DNA of 64,000 bases, from assembly GCA_001048675.1 (NCBI GenBank), contig CCKK01000002.1:744001-808000 (forward strand), read 5' to 3'. The DNA is from Vibrio diabolicus. Lineage in GTDB: Bacteria; Pseudomonadota; Gammaproteobacteria; Enterobacterales; Vibrionaceae. Of this stretch, positions 57,240 to 64,000 are shown piece after piece. The notes beneath the pieces were generated by a model that was not told the origin of the DNA, did not search any database, and was given only the letters and a program-made list of their open reading frames with translations. The translations under genes were made by a program, and so were the position numbers. The first letter of the stretch is position 1, and the number at the start of each line of letters is the position of its first letter.

Positions 57240-58874
57240 TCATGTATTGCCGTTTGCCATGGTGACAACGCGCTTAAGTGTCCAACGCAGAAGTACAGGA
57301 ATGCATTCCATACCTCGCTCTTCACAGTGGGAGACAATGGCCAAAGCTAAGTCCGGTTTTGCATGCTTTTTCAAAACACGGTTTACCACTTTTTTAGCTG
57401 GGATAGGGTGATCATGAGGAACTTTGATGATGTCCTTAAAGAAAAGTTCAAACCCATGATTGTATAGAAAATGTTCGATATCTCGATCAGGTAACTCTGT
57501 AAGTCTATGCCTTTCCTGATCATGATCGAGTTGCGCTCTCACGGCATGCGCGTACTTTTTACCTGCCGGGTCACCATCGGTAACAACATGCCAGTCGATA
57601 CCGAACTCTTTTGCCACTTTGATCAGTGACTTCAGTCCTGACTGTGCAAATTCAACGATTTGAACTCCTTCCGCAGCTAAGTCATATCCGCATTGACGAG
57701 CCAGTTCATGAAATAACCAAACTTCAGTTTCGCCCTCTACGAGTAACCAACACCGTGCAAACAACGCCCCTGAGCGATGAAAACGAATGTGGAAACCAAT
57801 TCGGCGTAACTCATCTCTACCAAACTTGGCAGAGTTTAAGCTCTTGGCAATGGTTCGGTCTGACAAGCGAATCAAACGCCGGATTGAATAAAGTGGAACC
57901 GAGCCAAGTAACGTACCGCTGTTGGTAGTTAAAATCTTTTGCATTGGCAACAACTGCAATAATGACCACGCTCTAGCGAGATGAGTCGGATGTAGTCGGC
58001 CTTCAGGGTCCTCGATAATCAGTATCGGTCTTGCGCAGCGTCTTAAATCGGTAGGGCCTTTTGCTTGAAGGTAAGCATTGAGAAGCCCCATTAAAAGCAA
58101 ACGGCTTTGTTTATCATTTGTTTCCTTAAGGAATTGACTTAATCCTTTATCAGAGGAAGGGCTCGTATAAAAAAGACCATCACGAGGTTTTCGTGGGTTA
58201 CCTTTGCTGACGCTGCGGAACGCAAAATAGTGTTCGACAAGTGTTTGCATTGAATCGAGACTACTGCGAATCTCACCCTTGTTTACGTGCCCAGGCATCG
58301 CCAATAGCCGTCGGCAGGTGTTGTTGATTCGTTTTTCAATCCGAGCATTTTTGCTGTCGCCGTTTACGTGGTTTAGATCTGGGAAGCGTCGGGAGTCTCG
58401 TAGGCGGATAACAGGGTGAAGAGTCATCAACTCTACGGCGAGTTTTTCAGAGTGGTGCAGTTTCTTCGGCTTACCGTTATGATCCAAAAATGCGTATTCA
58501 GTTTTAATATCATACTCGTCGCGAGACGCACTAATTCGATAGTAAATGACCTGCTCACCATCCTCGTTTGTGCACCATGCAGGTTTTATCCGTCGATAAC
58601 GCCCAGCTTTTACTTCGTTCTTGTCTTGTGCTTTAAAGCAAACAATGATCTGCAAGTGTTGGGTTTGTGGATGAGAAATTGAATAATCAACGTGAAAATC
58701 TTTTAATTCGAATTGATACAATGAGCCATTAGCAGGTAGCGCGATAGAAAGGGCATCGAGCAATGATGATTTGCCCCACGTGTTCTCACCGATGAGCGTA
58801 GTGAGTTCGTCAAAAGAGAGTGAAAGGCGTTTGATGCCTCTAAACCCGGAGATTTCGATGCGTTCTAGTCTCAT
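57240..58874 (-). CDS. ybjD: OLD-type ATP-dependent endonuclease YbjD (DUF2813)
   Basis: 544 aa, YbjD length. N-terminal ABC/SMC-like ATPase with Walker A GENTWGKSSLLDALSIAL (YbjD-type GENxWGKSS rather than the more common GENNAGKSS) and a Walker B-like ILIIEDPEGRLHP; C-terminal TOPRIM nuclease (LLVEGETEVWLFHELARQ with Glu ligand; FGIDWHVVTDGDPAGKKYA with DGD). Cytoplasmic. The role of YbjD is not established; OLD relatives take part in phage defence, with or without a partner helicase; none is adjacent here. Start is ATG 58874. Confidence 0.9.
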   Translation of the reverse strand: MRLERIEISGFRGIKRLSLSFDELTTLIGENTWGKSSLLDALSIALPANGSLYQFELKDFHVDYSISHPQTQHLQIIVCFKAQDKNEVKAGRYRRIKPAWCTNEDGEQVIYYRISASRDEYDIKTEYAFLDHNGKPKKLHHSEKLAVELMTLHPVIRLRDSRRFPDLNHVNGDSKNARIEKRINNTCRRLLAMPGHVNKGEIRSSLDSMQTLVEHYFAFRSVSKGNPRKPRDGLFYTSPSSDKGLSQFLKETNDKQSRLLLMGLLNAYLQAKGPTDLRRCARPILIIEDPEGRLHPTHLARAWSLLQLLPMQKILTTNSGTLLGSVPLYSIRRLIRLSDRTIAKSLNSAKFGRDELRRIGFHIRFHRSGALFARCWLLVEGETEVWLFHELARQCGYDLAAEGVQIVEFAQSGLKSLIKVAKEFGIDWHVVTDGDPAGKKYAHAVRAQLDHDQERHRLTELPDRDIEHFLYNHGFELFFKDIIKVPHDHPIPAKKVVNRVLKKHAKPDLALAIVSHCEERGMECIPVLLRWTLKRVVTMANGNT

Positions 58875-59130
58875 CTCAATCCTCCTTGCAATTATTTGAA
58901 TTATAGAGAGTTATTTTGCTACTCCTAAGCATATATTAATTCGAAATATTGGAGTTAAGCTCAGTTCACAAAATTACGAGAGCCCCTTACTGAATAGAGA
59001 CCGCAACAAGCGACGCTTGCTTTCAAAAGTAGTGTAGATAGCATCGTGATCACTTAAACATGAAATCAAAAAATCACAGTTTCATAAAATTCATGATTCT
59101 GTCATGATTCACTTCTTATTATTATAAGGA

Positions 59131-60888
59131 ATGAAAAGAGAGAAGATGAAGATGAATAACAATCATAAGCCAGTGAGAATCAAACTGGCACACATCAATG
59201 ACACACATTCCTACTTTGAGCCAACGTCATTACAGTTAAAGCTTAAGATCAACAATGAACTCACGCTAGAGCCATACGTGAGTGCTGGCGGGTTTTCTCG
59301 CATCGCAACCCGAGTAGAGCAGCTACGAGACGACGCGCAACGTCAAGGGCATGGGATGTTATTTCTCCATGCTGGAGACTGTTTCCAAGGCACACTTTAT
59401 TTCTCATTATTTAAAGGTAAAGCCAACGCCGATTTGTTGAATGCGTTAAAGATTGATGCGATGGCGTTAGGTAACCATGAACTGGATATGGGTAATGAAC
59501 CTGTTGCCTTATTCTGTCAACGCACTCAGTTTCCATTGCTTGCTGGTAACTGGGATCTATCAAATGAATCGCTTCAAAAGCCTCACCGAGTCAGCGATAG
59601 CAACAATGTGTATAGTTATCAAACGGAGACACAAAGCGCACAATACATCGTCAAAGAGTTTCATGGTGAGCAGGTTGCGATTTTCGGATTATCCATTGAT
59701 AAAATGAGCGATATCGCGAACCCAGATGCAGATACGCCATTTAAGTCTGCAATTGAAACCGCTAAGGCGACCGTAAAACAAATTCACTCCTCTGGTATTA
59801 AAAATATCATTCTTCTGAGCCACTTAGGTTATGAAGGTGATTTAGAGTTGGCTGAACAAGTTGAGGGGATTGGTATAATTGTTGGTGGACATAGCCACCG
59901 ACTGCAAGGCGATTTCTCATCAATAGGTTTAGGGCAAGATGACCCTTATGGTGTCAAAGTAAAAGATACCTACGTTGTGCAAGCGGGCTTTCATGCTTTG
60001 ACCATGGGGCACTGCGTCATTGAATTTGATGAAAACGGCAAAGCAACCATGCTGAGTGGTCAAAATGAACTGTTACTTGGCCGACGTATTTTTTGGGACT
60101 CGACACTAAATCAACAGCTTGACCAAGGCGTATTCGAAACCGCGTGTGACTTTATCCATGGCCAACCTAATGTGGTGGTCTGTAAGAAACACCCGGAGAC
60201 TCAATCGATCCTAAGTGATAAATACATCCCTCGGGTAAGACAGTTACAGTCACAAGTCATTGCTAGTATTGACACCAAAAAGCGTCATGTGCGAATCCCA
60301 GATGAGTTTGGTGAGAGCGAGCTGGCTTCTTCTGTTGCGCGTTCATTTTTGTACAGCCTAAATAAACGCGGGCATGAGGTTCAATTTGCGATTCATAATG
60401 CGGGTGGCGTGCGAACATCATTGAATCCTGGCAATATCACAGTGGCAGATATTGCCGGACGGTTGTTGCCTTTTGCCGTTCCGATCGGCTTTTACGACGT
60501 AAAAGGCAGTGCTATTCGCCGAGCACTTGAAGGCGCCATAAACAATGCACTCAACAATGATGTGGAAGGTACTGGCTCTGGCAGTTATCCATACACTTAC
60601 AATTTAAACTTTGAGTACCGAGCTGATGCCCCTAAAGGTGAAAGAATTCAGTCATTAGCAATTTTTGATGGTCAACAATGGGTCGACGTTCAAGACGACA
60701 CCTGGTATCGAGGCACTTCCTCCGCTTATACCATGAAAGGGAAAGAAGGTTACGATGCGCTACTGGAGATGAAAGGCGAGGGGCGTGTAACCAACTTATC
60801 CATGGCAGACTGTTTTATTGAACTTCTGACCGATGAGCCAAACTGCTTGAATCAAAGTCACAAACTTTATACACAGCAACACAGGTAG
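59131..60888 (+). CDS. Bifunctional metallophosphatase / 5'-nucleotidase without signal peptide
   Basis: About 585 aa. N-terminal metallophosphatase: LAHINDTHSYFEP (first metal-binding motif), FLHAGDCFQGTLYF, MALGNHELDMG, and GGHSHRLQG. C-terminal 5'-nucleotidase substrate domain: HNAGGVRTSLNPGNITVADI and the GTSSAYTMKGKEGYDAL region. Unlike periplasmic UshA, it has no signal peptide, suggesting cytoplasmic action. Several ATGs crowd the start (59131, 59146, 59152); the ribosome-binding AGGA lies immediately before the first, so a later one is possible. Confidence 0.88.
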   Translation: MKREKMKMNNNHKPVRIKLAHINDTHSYFEPTSLQLKLKINNELTLEPYVSAGGFSRIATRVEQLRDDAQRQGHGMLFLHAGDCFQGTLYFSLFKGKANADLLNALKIDAMALGNHELDMGNEPVALFCQRTQFPLLAGNWDLSNESLQKPHRVSDSNNVYSYQTETQSAQYIVKEFHGEQVAIFGLSIDKMSDIANPDADTPFKSAIETAKATVKQIHSSGIKNIILLSHLGYEGDLELAEQVEGIGIIVGGHSHRLQGDFSSIGLGQDDPYGVKVKDTYVVQAGFHALTMGHCVIEFDENGKATMLSGQNELLLGRRIFWDSTLNQQLDQGVFETACDFIHGQPNVVVCKKHPETQSILSDKYIPRVRQLQSQVIASIDTKKRHVRIPDEFGESELASSVARSFLYSLNKRGHEVQFAIHNAGGVRTSLNPGNITVADIAGRLLPFAVPIGFYDVKGSAIRRALEGAINNALNNDVEGTGSGSYPYTYNLNFEYRADAPKGERIQSLAIFDGQQWVDVQDDTWYRGTSSAYTMKGKEGYDALLEMKGEGRVTNLSMADCFIELLTDEPNCLNQSHKLYTQQHR

Positions 60889-60949
60889 TAGATATTGGTA
60901 TCGATTTTGCTGTCTTTCAATTGCTACATGCGATGATGAGGGTGGCAGT

Positions 60950-61045
60950 ATGTGGAATAAAGATTGGACAGATACGGCAGTGGTGGTTGCTTGGGTCGCA
61001 ATTTGGTCAACGTTAGTTTACTTTGTACCTTTGAGCGGTTTTTGA
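60950..61045 (+). CDS. Small membrane protein (31 aa)
   Basis: ATG-TGG-AAT ... encodes MWNKDWTDTAVVVAWVAIWS and a tail ending PLSGF, one hydrophobic helix. GAGGGTGG lies 7-8 bases before the ATG. A terminator (61069-61096) follows. It is too short for most gene callers. Likely a genuine single-helix small protein, function unknown. Confidence 0.55.
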   Translation: MWNKDWTDTAVVVAWVAIWSTLVYFVPLSGF

Positions 61046-61068
61046 ATTGCTAATAACACGGAAGTTAG

Positions 61069-61096
61069 GAAAGGAGCAGTTATGCTCCTTTTTTTG
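61069..61096 (+). terminator. Terminator after the small membrane protein gene
   Basis: AAAGGAGCA gtta TGCTCCTTT followed by T7. Confidence 0.85.
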
Positions 61097-61283
61097 TGTC
61101 TATGCTCTCAGAGACATCGCTCCGACTCTTAAATGTATCACCTTGAGTCACTTGCTGATCTTTACATCTAACAAAAGTTCACGAGGTTGAACCAATTCCT
61201 TTGTTTTTATATTTCTTTCTGATTTTTAATAAGAATTTTATTTCGATTGGACAAAGCTTTTTTGTTGGAAAGCGTTACATTCG

Positions 61284-61440
61284 GCGTTATCATTGCGGCG
61301 TTTGGGGAGTAGTTAGCGCAAGTTTACTTATCGTCATCTCGTTAAGCATCAGCTTATCCGGTAAGTAAAGGTGTTGCGTGATTCATCCACGCCGACACTT
61401 CAACGAGACCAACGCATTCATTGACTGGCAGCACATGATT
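61284..61440 (+). ncRNA. yybP-ykoY-type manganese riboswitch
   Basis: The two conserved loops of the class are present at the expected distance: TTTGGGGAGTAG at 61301-61312 and CCAACGCATT at 61409-61418, with helices between them. The gene downstream is TerC/Alx type, which this riboswitch class controls in other gammaproteobacteria. Binding of Mn2+ would be expected to raise expression. Confidence 0.75.
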
Positions 61441-61468
61441 ACTATGTGACTGCTTGTTGTTATTGTCT

Positions 61469-61511
61469 GCGGAAGGTCACCAAACTCATGTCCTTCCGCC
61501 ATGGGAGGAAG
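61469..61511 (+). promoter_or_regulatory. Competing hairpins at the ribosome-binding site of the TerC gene
   Basis: GCGGAAGG (61469-61476) can pair with CCTTCCGC (61492-61499), an 8-bp stem that leaves the ribosome-binding GGGAGGAAG free. CTTCC (61493-61497) can pair instead with GGAAG (61507-61511) and hide it. This looks like the expression platform of the upstream riboswitch. Confidence 0.5.
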
Positions 61512-61512
61512 C

Positions 61513-62532
61513 ATGTCTCTTATCGAAAGTACCACCCAATTGAGCCAATCGGCACCACTTCAAGAGTCATTAGCGATGTATGGCGCTTTTGGTCTTTTTA
61601 CGCTTGTTCTTGTTGCGCTTGATATCTATCAAACGCGTGGTGGCGTAATAACGATGAAAAAAGCCATCCTTTGGAGTGTTTTTTGGTTCTTACTTGCCTT
61701 TGTTTTTGCAGGTTCTATCTATTTATTCTGGGACCTTTACGCACCGCACAGCACCTATACGAACGATAAAGCAACGGTTTCATTCTTAACAGGCTACTTA
61801 CTAGAGAAGTCGCTAAGCGTGGATAACTTGTTTGTGTTTGCCATCATCTTTGCACAATACAGTGTGCCGGAGCATTTGCGTCCGCGAGCGCTGCTTTGGG
61901 GCGTGATTGGTGCGTTAGTTCTACGTGCTATCATGATTGCGGTTGGTGCTCAGTTACTTGCGCAGTATCACTGGGTGTTGTACCTCTTTGCCGCATTCCT
62001 TATTTGGACAGGTATTAAGCTTGCTCGCGACAAAGGTGAAGCAGAAGAGGTTAACCCATATCCCGAGCAGTTTATTCGCAAAATATTGCCAGTTACGAAT
62101 GATTACCAAGGAAATCACTTAATCTTAAAGCAAGCTGGTAAGTGGGTGGCAACACCAATGCTGATCGTAGTCGGTGTAATTGCAGTGATGGACGTAATGT
62201 TTGCACTGGATTCTATACCAGCCATATTTGCGGTAACACGAGAGCCATTTTTAGTCTTAGCCGCGAACGTGTTTGCACTGTTGGGGTTGCGATCGTTGTA
62301 CTTTGTTCTGCAAGCGATGTTAGACAAGTTTGTGTACTTAAAACCAGCATTATCGGTGATCATGATGTTTATCGGTGTAAAGATGTTATTGGTGGGAACA
62401 GAGTATGAGATTCCGACAACGTGGTCACTCACATTCTTAATCGTTGTGATGACATTAGCGGTTGTGGCATCGCTCCTCAAAAATAAGTCGAACAGTCGCT
62501 CTAGCGTTAAAATTACTAATCAAAAAATATAA
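61513..62532 (+). CDS. alx: TerC/Alx-family membrane protein (Mn2+ exporter type)
   Basis: 339 aa, about nine membrane helices. Family motifs: SFLTGYLLEKSLSVDNLFVFAIIF, LLWGVIGALVLRAIMI, FLIWTGIKL, VIAVMDVMFALDSIPAIFAVTREPFLV and NVFALLGLRSLYFVL. Acidic Asp residues in the helices (SVDN, MDVMFALDS) are the likely metal sites. ATG 61513 is chosen because GGAGGAAG lies just before it; the ATG at 61501 lies before that site. Controlled by a Mn riboswitch upstream. Confidence 0.92.
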   Translation: MSLIESTTQLSQSAPLQESLAMYGAFGLFTLVLVALDIYQTRGGVITMKKAILWSVFWFLLAFVFAGSIYLFWDLYAPHSTYTNDKATVSFLTGYLLEKSLSVDNLFVFAIIFAQYSVPEHLRPRALLWGVIGALVLRAIMIAVGAQLLAQYHWVLYLFAAFLIWTGIKLARDKGEAEEVNPYPEQFIRKILPVTNDYQGNHLILKQAGKWVATPMLIVVGVIAVMDVMFALDSIPAIFAVTREPFLVLAANVFALLGLRSLYFVLQAMLDKFVYLKPALSVIMMFIGVKMLLVGTEYEIPTTWSLTFLIVVMTLAVVASLLKNKSNSRSSVKITNQKI

Positions 62533-62810
62533 GTAAAGCGCTAAAAATAAAATAAATAACGAAACTTAATGTTAAAAATATGTTGTAACTTGAGGTGATC
62601 TTATGCTGGTAACGTTAAGTTATTCAACATAATTAAACAGTTTCTGACTATTTATGCTGTTATTATTCATTTGTATTTTTGATGTTTGTAATGGGCTTGT
62701 TTTATTAGATAATCTAATTCGAATAGGTAAAATTTGTCATTTCTTAAACAATAAGAAACTGACTAATATACAACCAACAAAACAGACTACTGCTTTAAAG
62801 AGAGGCAATC

Positions 62811-63002
62811 ATGGCACAAGCAATGCAAATGACAAATGTAGCTTTACCAACCTCTATGGATAAGAAAACCTACGCGGTTAACTTCAAAGGACTGATTGCT
62901 CACTTACTAGACATTCTATTCGTAGATAATACTGCACCACGCAGTTACTATGCGGAAGATTTGTCAGCTCACATTCAAAAAGATATCGGTATGTACCGTT
63001 AA
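62811..63002 (+). CDS. Small basic-to-neutral protein, DUF1127-like C-terminus
   Basis: 63 aa. GAGG lies at good spacing before the ATG. The C-terminus, LSAHIQKDIGMYR, resembles the DxxLLxDIGLxR end of DUF1127 proteins. Upstream AT-rich region of about 280 bases, then a strong terminator. Function unknown. Confidence 0.6.
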   Translation: MAQAMQMTNVALPTSMDKKTYAVNFKGLIAHLLDILFVDNTAPRSYYAEDLSAHIQKDIGMYR

Positions 63003-63019
63003 TCTTGAAATAATGAATG

Positions 63020-63052
63020 AAAATACCGGCTTATAAGCCGGTATTTTTTTAG
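63020..63052 (+). terminator. Terminator of the 63-aa gene
   Basis: AAATACCGGCTTA / TAAGCCGGTATTT stem followed by T run. Confidence 0.88.
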
Positions 63053-63143
63053 CTGCTCAAACGCGAATAACGGAGCTAGAACTCTATACAGAGTCAATAC
63101 CGGAGTAGAGGAGCTTATTCCAAATTGGCGCTCATTAGAAATG

Positions 63144-63173
63144 AAAACGGGGCACTAATAGTGCCCCGTTTTG
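63144..63173 (-). terminator. Terminator of the phnA gene
   Basis: AAAACGGGGCAC taata GTGCCCCGTTTT, followed by T on the minus strand. Confidence 0.88.
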
Positions 63174-63193
63174 ACTTGTAGAGTAATACGATA

Positions 63194-63751
63194 TTACTTC
63201 TTACGGCAGTATTCTGCGATCACGTACATTGACTGACCGCCATTTGCCTTGCCCGAAACTAGTTTCGGATCATCACCAAGGCTGATACCACGGATCACTG
63301 TGCCTTGTTTGATTACTTGGTTAGTGCCTTTAACTGGTAGGTCTTTGATTACCGTTACATCGTCACCTTTCTTAAGTTCAGTGCCGTTGCAATCCAACGT
63401 TTTGTCATCATCAGACATACCCTTCATCGCCCAGTTCATTTGCTCTTCTTCCATGTACATCATGTCAAGAGCATCTTGAGCCCAGCTTTCAGAGTTTAGG
63501 CGAGTGAGTTGGCGCCATGCTGTCACTTGTACTGCAGGAACCTGGCTCCACATGCTTTCGTTTAGACAACGCCAGTGGTTAATGTCTTTTGGCTCATCGA
63601 TCTCACCCAGACACTTATCACAAACCATGATAGCAGTATCAACGGTCACGTTACCGTGAGGTGGGACAGCGTATGCTGTTAGTTGAGATTCAGAAGAACA
63701 CAGTTCACATTTTGACTCGCAGCGCGCAAGCAGAGTAGCTTCAATAGACAT
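63194..63751 (-). CDS. yjdM: PhnA/YjdM zinc-ribbon protein
   Basis: 185 aa, the long PhnA form. N-terminal zinc ribbon CESKCELCSSESQL and VCDKCLGEI (two Cys pairs), then the C-terminal PhnA domain: LDCNGTELKKGDDVTVIKDLPVKGTNQVIKQGTVIRGI. Despite the name, it is not a phosphonoacetate hydrolase; role unclear. A terminator follows. The last 250 bases of the window (63752-64000) hold its promoter region and nothing else I recognise. Confidence 0.9.
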   Translation of the reverse strand: MSIEATLLARCESKCELCSSESQLTAYAVPPHGNVTVDTAIMVCDKCLGEIDEPKDINHWRCLNESMWSQVPAVQVTAWRQLTRLNSESWAQDALDMMYMEEEQMNWAMKGMSDDDKTLDCNGTELKKGDDVTVIKDLPVKGTNQVIKQGTVIRGISLGDDPKLVSGKANGGQSMYVIAEYCRKK

Positions 63752-64000
63752 AAGGACTCACCTTAGTAATGTTATTTTGTGGCGGTATTATCCACTTTAT
63801 CCTGAGAAATAAAAGGGTGTTAGCGAATTAAAGCCGAGATTTTACAATATTCCAACCTGATTAGGGTGAAGATGTAAAATATTCGCTAAACAAATAATAC
63901 CTGTATATAAGAAAATGCATTGATTGCTTTGGGTGATGAATTGGTTGCTTCATTTCTTGAGGAAGTTAGAGGTTCGTTGGGAGTATTGACTGCGCTCAGA

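Noticed and set aside
63790..63890. TTTTACA / TGTAAAA repeats near the window end
   Set aside because: AT-rich chance repeats with long spacing; no consistent structure.
1..64000. Mobile elements, prophage, integron attC sites, CRISPR, tRNA or rRNA
   Set aside because: I looked for transposase and integrase motifs, regular spaced repeats, tRNA-like cloverleafs and rRNA sequence, and saw none.

Overview
The window reads as ordinary chromosomal DNA of a marine gammaproteobacterium of the genus Vibrio, most likely the Harveyi clade (parahaemolyticus / alginolyticus / campbellii type) and plausibly the second chromosome. This is inferred from gene content (GH18 chitinase with CBM5/12 domains, fruBKA-cra, several small Vibrio-type hypotheticals, c-di-GMP and chemotaxis genes). 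I saw no rRNA, tRNA, CRISPR array, insertion sequence, integron or prophage. Genes are dense on both strands, with intrinsic terminators at most convergent junctions.

Layout. 1-5.8 kb: the 5' part of an MsbA-type ABC exporter (frame broken in a poly-A run next to the start), a DnaQ-like exonuclease with a hydrophobic N-terminus, an orphan Imm49-like immunity protein, DUF5062 and YcxB-like proteins, an AhpD-like protein with an AraC regulator, and a VOC protein. 6-13.1 kb: a glycine/one-carbon island, with glyA-gcvH-gcvP on the minus strand diverging from an XRE-cupin regulator and gcvT on the plus strand. The regulator is frameshifted in an A7 tract. A 14-bp palindrome lies in the divergent region and a near copy lies just after the regulator gene. 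13.2-20.2 kb: TetR plus a two-adaptor RND efflux operon, then a lipoprotein. 20.3-25.5 kb: the fruBKA PTS operon facing cra, with three Cra-type operators. 25.5-35 kb: an EEP-family protein, an S4 protein, an EAL protein, a polar amino acid ABC transporter, a YhhN-like protein, and a yqhD/yqhC-like pair. 35-45 kb: a large GH18 chitinase/chitodextrinase, glgC, fhs behind a PurR-type operator, gsk and creA. 45-52 kb: a HAD phosphatase, a zinc-ribbon protein, an MCP, a nested-start microprotein, acpH, a DEAD-box helicase and a second stand-alone EAL protein. 52-64 kb: cytochrome b561 and YceI, a formate channel fused to CBS domains and facing a LysR regulator, DUF1097, the OLD-type nuclease YbjD, a 5'-nucleotidase, a yybP-ykoY-type Mn riboswitch in front of a TerC/Alx protein, a 63-aa protein and PhnA/YjdM.

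How the parts relate. GlyA, GcvT, GcvH, GcvP and formate-THF ligase all feed the tetrahydrofolate one-carbon pool; fhs has a PurR-type site and gsk (purine salvage) is next to it. The most noteworthy items are: regulatory RNA and operator structure around glyA and gcvT; an intrinsic terminator between gcvH and gcvP; two single-A surpluses that break reading frames; the formate channel-CBS fusion that keeps an internal ribosome-binding site and start; and the Mn-riboswitch leader whose 3' part can fold in two ways around the ribosome-binding site of the TerC gene. I did not find a clearly new multi-gene system.
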